Shown here: positions 1-7,861 of the stretch, piece after piece
Position numbering within the stretch: the stretch's first letter is position 1
Layout: every line of letters begins with the position of its first letter
Assembly (NCBI GenBank): GCA_052400665.1
Contig: JBQTGK010000003.1
Source of the DNA: JBQTGK01 sp052400665
GTDB lineage: Bacteria; Bacteroidota; Bacteroidia; Bacteroidales; Marinifilaceae
Strand: one strand, 5' to 3'
Length of the DNA stretch: 64,000 bases
The notes under the pieces: generated by a model
What the model was told of the DNA's origin: nothing
Databases searched by the model: none
Seen by the model: only the letters and a program-made list of their open reading frames with translations
Translations under genes and position numbers: made by a program

Positions 1-704
1 CTCGAAAGCAAGGAAAACCAGGTAAACTGGAATTGGCACAAGGTGGAACTTTGTTTCTCGACGAAATAGGTGAAATGCCACTCGATATGCAGCCCAAACT
101 ATTAAGAGTTTTGCAGCAAAGAGAAATGTATCGGGTTGGAGGAAGCAAGCCAATAGAGCTTGATGTTAGAGTAATTTGTGCTACCAACAGAAACCTTAAA
201 GAAATGGTGGCAGAGAAGACTTTCCGTAGTGATCTTTATTACCGATTAAATACAGGTAGAATTTATATTCCTGCATTGCGTGAAAGGAGAGAAGCAATTT
301 TATCTTTTTCGCAGATATTTTTAGATGAGTACGCTAAAAAACGAGGACGTAAATTTAAATTTATAAGTAAGGATGCGAAAAAAATAATGCATGAATACGA
401 ATGGCCGGGAAATATTCGTGAGTTAAAAAATACAATTGAACGGGCAACACTTTTATATAACAATTTGGAATTAAGACCCGAACACATTAGATTTTTGCAA
501 GCCGACGAGGAAGAACTAAATACTGGAGATCAGCCATTAACACCTGGTAGAATTGTATTGCCCGATGATGGATTGCACATTGAACAATTGGAATTAGAAA
601 TTGTACGAAAAGCATTAAAAAAATTCGATAATAATAAGTCGAAAACAGCCGAATATCTGGGAATAACAAGAAGTGCTCTTCGTAGTAGAATGAATAAGCT
701 ATAG
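1..704 (+). CDS. Sigma-54-dependent transcriptional activator, C-terminal part (gene cut by window start)
   Basis: The reading frame is open from the first bases, so the 5' part (receiver or sensor domain, Walker A and the GAFTGA loop) lies outside the window. What remains is the second half of the AAA+ domain, beginning near the Walker B stretch GGTLFLDEIGEMPLDMQ, continuing through the arginine-finger/sensor region (FRSDLYYRLN, then WPGNIRELKN), and ending in a Fis-type helix-turn-helix (NNKSKTAEYLGITRSALRSR). NtrC-family proteins with this layout remodel RNA polymerase-sigma-54 from upstream enhancer sites. It lies 2.4 kb upstream of two transcription units that carry -24/-12-like promoters and a shared dyad, so it is a candidate regulator of lactate use; that link is inference. 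Confidence 0.93.
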   Translation, partial: RKQGKPGKLELAQGGTLFLDEIGEMPLDMQPKLLRVLQQREMYRVGGSKPIELDVRVICATNRNLKEMVAEKTFRSDLYYRLNTGRIYIPALRERREAILSFSQIFLDEYAKKRGRKFKFISKDAKKIMHEYEWPGNIRELKNTIERATLLYNNLELRPEHIRFLQADEEELNTGDQPLTPGRIVLPDDGLHIEQLELEIVRKALKKFDNNKSKTAEYLGITRSALRSRMNKL

Positions 705-833
705 AATTAGAAAGTTATTTTAAGCTAGAATTTCCCAAATAATAGTTTTTAGCTAATATCCTATAAAGAGGGTAAGTAAAGTTATTCAGACCTTTTTTTA
801 ATAGATAAATAAAATAGGGCAGAAGTCTGTTTG

Positions 834-861
834 CCGGTATTCATGAAATACCGGTTTTTTT
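834..861 (+). terminator. Intrinsic terminator downstream of the sigma-54 activator
   Basis: Perfect 8-bp stem CCGGTATT/AATACCGG with a 5-nt loop and seven T. It lies 130 bp past the stop codon; nothing gene-like is visible between. Confidence 0.85.
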
Positions 862-1241
862 GTACTCTATTTAATATGTATAAAGCTATAGTTTCCAGCT
901 TATAAAACTCCAGAAAGTATTTTTAAGCTTTTCTTTTTATTATCTTGTATTTTAACAGATCAATTGTTTATTGAAACAAGTTTGTCACTTTTTTTTCGAA
1001 TTATCATTTCATCAAAAAAAACTTATTAAATTTCAATTTAACCTTACGAATATCCCAATACACCTCTTTTGTTCATGGTCTAATACCTCTTTAATATTGT
1101 ATCATATTTAAATGTAATGCTACAGTCTTATAAATAGGCCTTATTCTAGTTATAAATTATAGCAGTATTTAAATATTAAAAAGATGATTAACAATTAATC
1201 GGAACGCTTTAGTAAAGTAAAATCAATTTAAAATTAGAATA
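862..1241. other. Intergenic region without recognisable gene
   Basis: This AT-rich stretch lies upstream of the FAD oxidoreductase. I see no open frame of note, no strong hairpin and no convincing TTTG/TAnnTTTG promoter pair. It presumably contains the promoter and a long 5' leader for the downstream gene. Confidence 0.5.
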
Positions 1242-2594
1242 ATGAATTACGACGTAGTAATAATTGGTGGTAATCCAGCTGGAGGAGCAGCAGCAATTTC
1301 TGCAAAAATGTTGCATAAAAACAAATCAGTATTAATAGTTAAAAAAGAAGCAACATCACTTGTTCCCTGTGGTATTCCTTATACTTTTGGGACTCTTGAA
1401 AATATTGAGGCTAATGCCATTAATCCAGAACGTTTTAAAAAAGGTGGGGTAGATCTTCTTATAGATGAAGTAACATCAATAGACACAGATAATAAGAGAT
1501 TAAGCATAAAAAATAGTGATTCCGTTTCTTACGATAAGCTAATTGTTGCTACTGGTTCTGTACCTTTTGTTCCGCCAATTCCTGGTGCCGATTTGGAAGG
1601 TGTGGTAACGATTCGTAAAGAGATGGAATATATTAAATCAATTCAGCCTCAACTAAAGCAAGGTGAAGATATTGTTGTAGTAGGTGCTGGTTTTATTGGT
1701 GTTGAAATGAGTGATGAGTTAAGCAAAGTATGTAAAAATGTTACGCTTATCGAATCGATGGATTCTATTTTACCGCTTGCTTTTGATAATGATGTTGTTG
1801 AACCAGCTGCTGCAATACTTAAAAGTCATGGAGTAAATATTCGCACAAATACCATGGTAGATAAAATTGAGGGTGTAAATGGAAAGGTAAGTGCGGTAAA
1901 ATTAAAAGGTGGTGAAGAAATTAAAGCTGACCGTGTAATATTAGCCATTGGATATAGATCAAATATTACATTGGCAAAACAATGTGGAATAGAGATTGGT
2001 ATTTATGGTGGCATTGTAACCGACGAATACATGCGTACGAATGTGAAAGATGTTTTTGCAGTGGGAGATTGTGTAGAGCATCATGACTTTTTTACCCGTA
2101 AACAATCAAAATTAATGTTGGCTTCAACTGCGGCTTCTGAAGCTCGTGTTGCTGGTATGAATCTTTTCGATTTACGAATTATTCGTCAGGTAAAAGGCAG
2201 TATTGCTATTTTCTCCAGTTCGCTTGATGATATTTCAGTAGGTGCTGCCGGTCTTACCGAAAAGCAGGCAAAAGCCGAAGGTTTTAAAATAATTGTTGGG
2301 CATCATAGTGGTGTCGACCATCATCCGGCAACTCTTCCTAATACTTCAGAACAGATGGTTAAGCTAATTTTTTCGGAAGGAAGTGGGGTGATTTTGGGAG
2401 CACAGGTTATTGGCGGCGATTCAACTGGTGAAATGATAAATATGCTGGGATTGGCTATTCAAAAAAATATGACTGCTTCTGAAATTGCATTAATGCAATA
2501 CGGAACGCAACCTAAACTTACTGCAGGACCTACAGCTTATCCTGTTGCTTTGGCTGCCATGCGAGCTGTTCAGCAAATGTATAATTATAATTAG
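1242..2594 (+). CDS. FAD-dependent pyridine nucleotide-disulfide oxidoreductase (CoA-disulfide reductase / NADH oxidase family)
   Basis: A 450-aa flavoprotein. The N-terminal FAD-binding fold has VIIGGNPAGGAAA (residues 6-18). A single active-site-like cysteine lies in VPCGIPYTFG (about residue 43), as in CoA-disulfide reductases and NADH oxidases that cycle through a Cys-sulfenate or Cys-SCoA. A second dinucleotide fold, VVVGAGFIGVEMSDEL (about 148-163), binds NAD(P)H, and VFAVGDCVE (about 272-280) is the second FAD motif. The C-terminal dimerisation domain has QPKLTAGPTAYP where many relatives have a HPTLSE-like segment, so the physiological substrate (O2, CoA disulfide, polysulfide) cannot be named. 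It is monocistronic, with a terminator just downstream. Confidence 0.85.
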   Translation: MNYDVVIIGGNPAGGAAAISAKMLHKNKSVLIVKKEATSLVPCGIPYTFGTLENIEANAINPERFKKGGVDLLIDEVTSIDTDNKRLSIKNSDSVSYDKLIVATGSVPFVPPIPGADLEGVVTIRKEMEYIKSIQPQLKQGEDIVVVGAGFIGVEMSDELSKVCKNVTLIESMDSILPLAFDNDVVEPAAAILKSHGVNIRTNTMVDKIEGVNGKVSAVKLKGGEEIKADRVILAIGYRSNITLAKQCGIEIGIYGGIVTDEYMRTNVKDVFAVGDCVEHHDFFTRKQSKLMLASTAASEARVAGMNLFDLRIIRQVKGSIAIFSSSLDDISVGAAGLTEKQAKAEGFKIIVGHHSGVDHHPATLPNTSEQMVKLIFSEGSGVILGAQVIGGDSTGEMINMLGLAIQKNMTASEIALMQYGTQPKLTAGPTAYPVALAAMRAVQQMYNYN

Positions 2595-2661
2595 AAAGAT
2601 TATCGAAGTTCGTATAAATACAGTAAATCTTTTGTTTTAGCTTAAGGTGTTTATAATAAAT

Positions 2662-2703
2662 CCGTTAAAGAGAGTGATTGTTTCTTTTTAACGGTTTTTT
2701 TTT
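2662..2703 (+). terminator. Intrinsic terminator after the FAD oxidoreductase
   Basis: Stem CCGTTAAAGAGA paired with TTCTTTTTAACGG (one G-U pair) followed by nine T. Confidence 0.85.
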
Positions 2704-2865
2704 GTGCTGCTTGTTTACATTTATGCTTTTAGATTTATAAATAGATAAGCATAATAACTTATCTGGGTTTTATGTGATAATATTTAAAAAGTCTATTGGT
2801 TAAGTATAATATGACATAATGGGTAATTCGATTGCTTTTTAAGTTTACTTAACGTGTGAAAATAG

Positions 2866-2879
2866 TCCACAGTCGTGGA
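2866..2879. promoter_or_regulatory. Small dyad TCCAC-N4-GTGGA upstream of the LUD gene
   Basis: Perfect 5-bp arms. The right arm can instead pair with a downstream GCCAC, so two exclusive hairpins are possible. The role is unknown; it lies in the 533-bp gap whose other content is the terminator, the GTTCA dyad and the -24/-12-like element listed separately. Confidence 0.3.
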
Positions 2880-2958
2880 GAAATGCCACGTTTATTAATG
2901 TGTTGAAAATGTGCATTATAGGGCAAATGTTCAATTTTGCGTTCTAAATTTGTAAAAA

Positions 2959-2974
2959 TGTTCAATACTGAACA
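2959..2974. promoter_or_regulatory. Candidate activator site TGTTCA-N4-TGAACA
   Basis: A perfect 6-bp inverted repeat with a 4-bp centre, about 109 bp upstream of a sigma-54-like promoter. The same dyad (GTTCA-N4-TGAAC) recurs at 4805-4820 at a similar distance from the lutC promoter. A partial copy, TGTTCA followed by TG, lies at 2928-2943. Distance and symmetry suit an enhancer for an NtrC-type activator; that is inference. Confidence 0.55.
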
Positions 2975-3074
2975 CTGTTTTTTATTGTTTCTACGGATAG
3001 TGTGCAGTAGTTAAGTGTCAGTAAATCAAGGATTAGTGTTTATTTATTCTTTATTCGATTAAATTCGAATATTT

Positions 3075-3090
3075 TGGCATTTTCTTTGAT
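3075..3090 (+). promoter_or_regulatory. Sigma-54-like -24/-12 promoter of the LUD paralog
   Basis: TGGCAT-N5-TTGAT fits the -24/-12 consensus TGGCAY-N5-TTGCW except for one base of the -12 GC. The predicted start lies about 25 bp before the ATG. A near-identical element stands before lutC. Confidence 0.5.
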
Positions 3091-3127
3091 CTAGACTTGT
3101 TATGTTTTTAATTAAAATCTAAAGGGT

Positions 3128-3643
3128 ATGGAAGTAAAAGCTTGTACACAAAATCAGAATTTATTCTCGGTAGAGAAGAGGAGAGACCTTTTGGATTCAT
3201 TTTTAGCGAATTCAAATCGAATTGGAAACGACTCTCTAAAAGTAGATCAGGAATTATTTATTGAAGCAGCATGTAAAGAGAATATTCAATTCGAATTTGT
3301 GCGTTTAAACAGTCTTGATATCAATAAAAAATCATTTAATATTAGTAACGCGCGAAATGCTATACTAGAAGCTGAATATGCTATTGCTGAATCTGGAATT
3401 CTTGTTCTGGATTTGCATGATTCGGATCAGTTGCTTACCATATTTTTAGCAGAAACCCTACATATTATAGTGCCAGCTAGTAAAGTTTTGCAAACAATGG
3501 ATGATTTGGAACTAATAACAGATAAAACAGTAGTGACTATTGGCAGAGGAATTGCTGGTCTAAATGCATCGGCAACTAATAAAGGTTTGAGTTTATCCTT
3601 AAAAGCTCTAAAAACAATGGTTTATCTTATCGAAGATTTATAG
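3128..3643 (+). CDS. LUD-domain (LutC-like) protein, divergent stand-alone paralog
   Basis: A 171-aa protein alignable by eye with LutC further downstream: AILEAEYAIAESGILVLD matches the LutC segment VDYAIAETGTVVID, AETLHIIVPASKVL matches AEKLLVVVPLSKLV, and the ends are MVYLIEDL versus TVYILNDL. It lacks the C-terminal (G)xSRTADIE and GVHGP motifs of LutC; that region reads TIGRGIAGLNASATNKGLS. LutC proteins work with LutA and LutB in L-lactate oxidation. The loss of the signature suggests a changed, perhaps regulatory or structural role. It has its own sigma-54-like promoter and dyad and is not cotranscribed with lutC. Confidence 0.75.
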   Translation: MEVKACTQNQNLFSVEKRRDLLDSFLANSNRIGNDSLKVDQELFIEAACKENIQFEFVRLNSLDINKKSFNISNARNAILEAEYAIAESGILVLDLHDSDQLLTIFLAETLHIIVPASKVLQTMDDLELITDKTVVTIGRGIAGLNASATNKGLSLSLKALKTMVYLIEDL

Positions 3644-3668
3644 TGAAATTTTTGGGTGTAAAGTGATG

Positions 3669-3698
3669 ATTAGCCTCTCAATTTGGGAGGCTAATTTT
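3669..3698 (+). terminator. Hairpin after the LUD paralog
   Basis: ATTAGCCTC/GAGGCTAAT, a 9-bp stem followed by TTTTA. The U tract is short. Confidence 0.6.
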
Positions 3699-3717
3699 AT
3701 GATGTAAATTGTATTTG

Positions 3718-3894
3718 TTATTTTTTGTTAGTAAATTTTCTTTCTACGATTTGACCTGTATAATATGCAATTACTAGCGGGATAAGTGCAAAGCCAGCAT
3801 ATTTATGTAATAAGCCATACTTATCTAAAACCGTTAAAAATATACCTGATAGCAATACAAAAAGCAAGTCGTATATTATTTTCTTTTTTCTCAT
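3718..3894 (-). CDS. Small membrane protein (58 aa)
   Basis: I read this frame directly on the minus strand. It starts MRKKKIIYDLLFVLLSGIFL, has two hydrophobic stretches (about residues 8-23 and 33-46) and ends in a basic tail, ERKFTNKK. A basic N-terminus followed by two helices suggests a two-pass inner-membrane protein. I recognise no family. The next gene upstream on the same strand is the PH-domain protein, and the two may be cotranscribed. Confidence 0.6.
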   Translation of the reverse strand: MRKKKIIYDLLFVLLSGIFLTVLDKYGLLHKYAGFALIPLVIAYYTGQIVERKFTNKK

Positions 3895-3969
3895 AGTTAA
3901 TTAGTGCTTTTCTTTTTGATATGAAATTATTTTATTTTCCTGTAATTGAGACTGTTGTTTACAGCTAAA

Positions 3970-4350
3970 TTATCCCAAGACATGTTTGGCAAGTATTTTT
4001 TGAACATCGTAAACATTAACCGATTTATTAAACTTTTTTGCGATACTAGGTACTTGTTCGCTCGATACCCAGATTTTGAGTTCTGCATCCAGATCGAAGG
4101 TGCCGGCAGTTTCTATGCTAAAGCGCGATATGCTTTTGTAACTAATTGATAAATATTCAGTTTTTTGACCTGTTACTCCTTGTTTATCAACTATAATTAA
4201 TCTTTTATTGGTAAATATAAATGTGTCACGAATAAGTTTAAAGCCAATTTCAATTTCTTCATTGTCTGTTAAAAGCAGTTCAAATTCACTTTTTAGTTTT
4301 TCTTGACTAATAGCATCTGCATTGCCCAATAAGGATGAAAATATTCCCAT
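3970..4350 (-). CDS. Bacterial PH-domain protein (DUF1696/bPH type)
   Basis: A 126-aa protein of the short bacterial pleckstrin-homology family: an N-terminal helix (MGIFSSLLGNADAIS), then beta strands including DTFIFTNKRLIIVDKQG (about residues 42-58) and YLSISYKSISRFSIE, where a PH-like barrel is expected, and a C-terminal helix. Proteins of this family are cytosolic, of poorly known function, and sometimes linked to membrane stress. It has no signal peptide. It shares its strand with the 58-aa membrane protein, which lies 75 bp downstream. Confidence 0.8.
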   Translation of the reverse strand: MGIFSSLLGNADAISQEKLKSEFELLLTDNEEIEIGFKLIRDTFIFTNKRLIIVDKQGVTGQKTEYLSISYKSISRFSIETAGTFDLDAELKIWVSSEQVPSIAKKFNKSVNVYDVQKILAKHVLG

Positions 4351-4763
4351 ATTTTTAGTAGTTATATGATTTTGAAATTTTTTTATCTCGCATTTGTATT
4401 ACTGATATTACTCAATTCTTTTATTTTTTTGACTTTAAACAAAATGTATTTATAGTATTTCACTTTTGAAAGAGCTGATTTAGCTAGATGATCTATGGTT
4501 TAGTTAATTAAAAGAAGTTGTTTAAGTTTAAATTGTGCATAAATCAAAAATATGTAAATAAAGGTAAGATATTTTGTTTTGTGCAGATATTTTTAATGTG
4601 ACAATTTGTAAAATAATTAATGAGTACTTCTGATTTATAAATTATTTTTTGTCTGTTTTCGTAAAATAACTCCCCTCCAATGATTAACATAACTGATGTA
4701 AGTTTACTATTCTTAAATACGGTGTATTCTTTTATTTAAATCCAAAAAATAAAGCGTGTCAAA
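4351..4763. other. Intergenic region upstream of the lactate operon
   Basis: No gene seen. It is AT-rich DNA between the divergent PH-domain gene and the regulatory sites of lutC. It holds several loose TGTGCA-type half sites, but none forms a dyad before 4764. Confidence 0.4.
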
Positions 4764-4779
4764 TTGCACAATTGTGCAA
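4764..4779. promoter_or_regulatory. Perfect 16-bp palindrome TTGCACAATTGTGCAA
   Basis: Exact inverted repeat in the long leader upstream of lutC, with an extra TGCACA half site a few bases on. It could bind a dimeric repressor or activator. A single TGTGCA half site lies in the matching region before the LUD paralog (2910-2915). Confidence 0.5.
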
Positions 4780-4804
4780 AAATGCACATCCTTAAAATCT
4801 AAAA

Positions 4805-4820
4805 CGTTCAAAATTGAACA
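4805..4820. promoter_or_regulatory. Candidate activator site CGTTCA-N4-TGAACA upstream of lutC
   Basis: The 5-bp arms GTTCA/TGAAC are perfect, with a 4-bp centre, about 122 bp upstream of the -24/-12-like element. It is the second copy of the dyad found before the LUD paralog, which suggests a common regulator. Confidence 0.55.
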
Positions 4821-4933
4821 TGAGCGAAATCGTTTGTATATGAGGGTTTCGAAAACCTTTTCGATAACTAAAGTACATATTAATAGAAGGTTAAATGTTA
4901 GAATGATTCTAGATAAAAGGGGGTGGTGATTTT

Positions 4934-4949
4934 TGGCATTGCTATTGGT
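4934..4949 (+). promoter_or_regulatory. Sigma-54-like -24/-12 promoter of the lactate operon
   Basis: TGGCAT-N5-TTGGT matches the sigma-54 consensus except at one base of the -12 GC. It lies about 60 bp before lutC. The same pattern, TGGCAT-N5-TTGRT, precedes the LUD paralog. Confidence 0.5.
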
Positions 4950-5007
4950 TAGGAGAAATGCAAAATAATAGGTGTAAACAGAATTCTAATAAAATAAGCT
5001 AAGTGTA

Positions 5008-5481
5008 ATGAAAGATTTAGAAAGCTTTTTAGAGAAGTCCTCTTTAGTTGGAAATGAGAATATAATCTTGTCCAAAGAAGAATTTTCGCAAATATTAAAA
5101 CAAGAGAATTTCGAATATATAAATGTTCCTGTTTTTAAGCAAGTAAAAGATATTAGAGCAGGTGAGAAAGGAATTGTTAATGCACTTGTTGAAGTAGACT
5201 ACGCAATTGCCGAAACCGGTACTGTGGTAATAGATAGCTGCAATGAAAATAAAAGACTGGCAACTTGTCTTGCCGAAAAATTATTGGTAGTTGTTCCGCT
5301 AAGTAAATTGGTTTCCAGTTTGAATGATGTAGCAGATTTTATTGAGGAACGAACCGCAGATATGGGGGGGTATGTTGCTTTTATTACAGGAGCTAGTCGA
5401 ACAGCTGATATTGAACGTGTACTTACCGTTGGTGTGCACGGACCTAAGGAGATGACAGTTTATATTTTGAATGATTTATAA
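5008..5481 (+). CDS. lutC: LutC, L-lactate utilisation protein (LUD domain)
   Basis: A 157-aa LUD-domain protein with the family signatures VDYAIAETGTVVIDS (about residues 68-82), AEKLLVVVPLSKLV (about 90-103) and, near the C-terminus, ITGASRTADIERVLTVGVHGP. LutC (LldG) is the third subunit of the LutABC iron-sulfur L-lactate dehydrogenase system, which passes electrons from lactate to the respiratory chain in the cytoplasm or at the membrane face. The gene starts the operon; the LutB-LutA fusion follows 9 bp later. The family is usually 200-240 aa, so this is a short version. Confidence 0.9.
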   Translation: MKDLESFLEKSSLVGNENIILSKEEFSQILKQENFEYINVPVFKQVKDIRAGEKGIVNALVEVDYAIAETGTVVIDSCNENKRLATCLAEKLLVVVPLSKLVSSLNDVADFIEERTADMGGYVAFITGASRTADIERVLTVGVHGPKEMTVYILNDL

Positions 5482-5490
5482 TTAGAAGCG

Positions 5491-7635
5491 ATGGGAATTC
5501 ACGACAAAATACAAGAGAAAATTAATGATGAGGTTTTGTATAAAAACCTAAAAGGTTTTGCTACAGCTTATAAAGCATCAAAAGAGAATGCATATAAAGG
5601 TATGGATTTTGAAGCTTTGCGTACTCGTGTACATGACTTAAAAGACCGGGATTTAAATAAAGTGATGCAACAATTTAACCTGTTTCGTGAAAATGTAGAG
5701 AAACATGGTTGTAAAGTATTTCAGGCAAAAACTGGTGAGGATGCTTGTAAATACATTGCTGAAGTTATGAAAAAGCACAATACCAAATATATGGTAAAGT
5801 CTAAATCGATGACTTCAGAAGAAATTTTGTTAAATCATTATTTAGAGAAAGAAGGATTGCAACCAATTGAGACTGATTTGGGTGAGTGGATTCTTCAATT
5901 GGCGAATGAACATCCATCACATATGGTTATGCCTGCTATTCATAAAACACGTCAGCAGGTAGCAAAAATATTTTCCGATTATTCGGGTGAAGATGTTGAT
6001 CCTGATGATATCAAAGCAATGGTTGAAATTGCTCGCCGCTTTTTACGCGAATCGTATTTTAAAGCTGGTATTGGAATGACAGGTGCGAATGTTGCTGTTG
6101 CAAGCACGGGTACCATTGGTTTAGTTACCAATGAGGGAAATGCACGTTTGTCGTCAACTGTTCCTCCTGTACATATTGTATTGGTTGGATATGAAAAGCT
6201 TTGCGATGATTTTAATCAGGCATTGGATATTGTTCGCGTTTTACCAAAGAGTGCAACAGGACAAACTATTACTTCATATACTACATGGATTAAGGGACGA
6301 ACACCTTCCTATAAAAACGAAGATGGAATAAAAGAAACTCATTATGTGTTTTTAGATAATGGGCGTTTGGCATTTTTTGAGCATCCAAAGTTTAAAGAGG
6401 CATTAAAATGTATTCGTTGTGGTAGTTGTGCTAATATTTGTCCAGCCTACGAAATGGTGGGAGGACATGTTTATGGTGACCGTTATATTGGTTCTATTGG
6501 ACTTATATTAACAGCGCTTTATCAGGGTGATGATGCTGCAAAAGATATTCTAAAAATGTGTATTGGTTGTCGTGCCTGTTCGTTTAATTGTCCTTCAGGA
6601 ATAGATCTTCAGTCTTTAATTTCGGAATTAAAACTAGTGGTTGGTAAAAAATATGGTATCAATCCAATTAAAAAGAAAGTGTTTAAAAATGTTGTTGCTA
6701 AGCCCGATCGCATGAGATCTTTATTAAGTGTAGGCTCAACATTTCAATTTCCGTTAACAAAAATAAATAAGACCAATCAGGAGAAAATTATAAGTACGGT
6801 TCCAATGATACCAAAAGAGATGGATTTTAGAAAATTTCCAGCTCTGGCTTCTAAGACATTTAGCAAACGTTTTTTTAAAGAAGGTTATGATCAATTTACT
6901 TCCGAAAGAAAAGTATTTTTTTATCCAGGTTGTGCGATAGAATATTTCTATCCTGAAATGGGATTGGCTATGGTAAAACTATTGCAAAAAAGTGGGATAC
7001 AAGTTGATATTCCTAAGAAAGCAGCTTGTTGTGGTATACCGTCAATAGCTTCGGGTGATCCAGAGAATGCTAAAACAATGATTTATAATACTCTGGATAA
7101 TTTACCTGAGATTAAAGATTACGAGGCATTATTGGTATTGTGCCCTACATGTGGAGGAGCAATAAAACATGAATTTTTAGATTTTACTGAGGAAGATCCT
7201 AATAGATATAAAAAAGCTTCGCAATTGGGTAGTATGGTAACTCCAATCGGGAAATTTATCGAAGAGAATAATATAAAATTTAAAGTTAAAGGAAATAAAA
7301 AAGTAACATATCATACTCCATGTCACGATTCCAGGTCTCTTGATTATTCTGCAGAATCTTTCCTTTCTAATTTAATCGGAAAACAATTTATACATCTTAC
7401 CGATAGCAATGTGTGTTGTGGTTTTGGAGGTACTTACTCTCTTGATTTTGCAAATATATCAAATGGAATATTAACTAAAAAAATAGAAAATATTCAAGCA
7501 AGCAAGGCTGATATTTTGGTTACTGATTGTCCAGGATGTGTAATGCAAATTAATGGAGGTTTAATGCATAAAAAAGTACCTGTTAAGGTGCTGCACTTAA
7601 CTGAGTTTATAGAAAATTATTTAGAGTTGTTATAA
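5491..7635 (+). CDS. lutB: LutB-LutA fusion: iron-sulfur L-lactate dehydrogenase subunits
   Basis: A 714-aa protein that joins two usually separate subunits. Residues about 1-290 are the LutB LUD domain (GMTGANVAVASTGTIGLVTN). Two 4Fe-4S motifs follow: CIRCGSCANICP at about 307 and CIGCRACSFNCP at about 357. The C-terminal third is LutA-like, with two CCG domains: PGCAIEYFYPEMG and CCGIPS (about 475-516), then HTPCHDS, CCGFGGTY and DCPGC (about 608-681), which ligate further Fe-S centres. It would oxidise L-lactate to pyruvate and feed electrons to menaquinone. It is coupled to lutC; permease and D-lactate dehydrogenase genes follow. Confidence 0.92.
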   Translation: MGIHDKIQEKINDEVLYKNLKGFATAYKASKENAYKGMDFEALRTRVHDLKDRDLNKVMQQFNLFRENVEKHGCKVFQAKTGEDACKYIAEVMKKHNTKYMVKSKSMTSEEILLNHYLEKEGLQPIETDLGEWILQLANEHPSHMVMPAIHKTRQQVAKIFSDYSGEDVDPDDIKAMVEIARRFLRESYFKAGIGMTGANVAVASTGTIGLVTNEGNARLSSTVPPVHIVLVGYEKLCDDFNQALDIVRVLPKSATGQTITSYTTWIKGRTPSYKNEDGIKETHYVFLDNGRLAFFEHPKFKEALKCIRCGSCANICPAYEMVGGHVYGDRYIGSIGLILTALYQGDDAAKDILKMCIGCRACSFNCPSGIDLQSLISELKLVVGKKYGINPIKKKVFKNVVAKPDRMRSLLSVGSTFQFPLTKINKTNQEKIISTVPMIPKEMDFRKFPALASKTFSKRFFKEGYDQFTSERKVFFYPGCAIEYFYPEMGLAMVKLLQKSGIQVDIPKKAACCGIPSIASGDPENAKTMIYNTLDNLPEIKDYEALLVLCPTCGGAIKHEFLDFTEEDPNRYKKASQLGSMVTPIGKFIEENNIKFKVKGNKKVTYHTPCHDSRSLDYSAESFLSNLIGKQFIHLTDSNVCCGFGGTYSLDFANISNGILTKKIENIQASKADILVTDCPGCVMQINGGLMHKKVPVKVLHLTEFIENYLELL

Positions 7636-7652
7636 CGAATAAATTTTTAAAT

Positions 7653-7844
7653 ATGGACTTCAAAAATTATGAAATAAACATGCAGGAAAGTTTAAAAGAC
7701 TTAAAACAAAAGCTTGTTGCTTTGGATGTACTGATGCACAATTCTGCTATTGTTGGAGATCCTGTTAAGAATAGTGATTCTGTTTTAAAAAACTATAATA
7801 AATCAAATCCATTTAATAAAAAAAATAAAACTATTACTAATTAA
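7653..7844 (+). CDS. Hypothetical 63-aa protein inside the lactate operon
   Basis: A small, polar protein (MDFKNYEINMQESLKDLKQK) with a predicted N-terminal helix and a lysine/asparagine-rich tail. It has no signal peptide, membrane segment or cysteine. It lies 17 bp after the LutB-LutA gene and 17 bp before the permease, so it is probably cotranscribed. I recognise no family; it may be an accessory of one of its neighbours. Confidence 0.6.
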   Translation: MDFKNYEINMQESLKDLKQKLVALDVLMHNSAIVGDPVKNSDSVLKNYNKSNPFNKKNKTITN

Positions 7845-7861
7845 AACCTAAATCATTTTTT

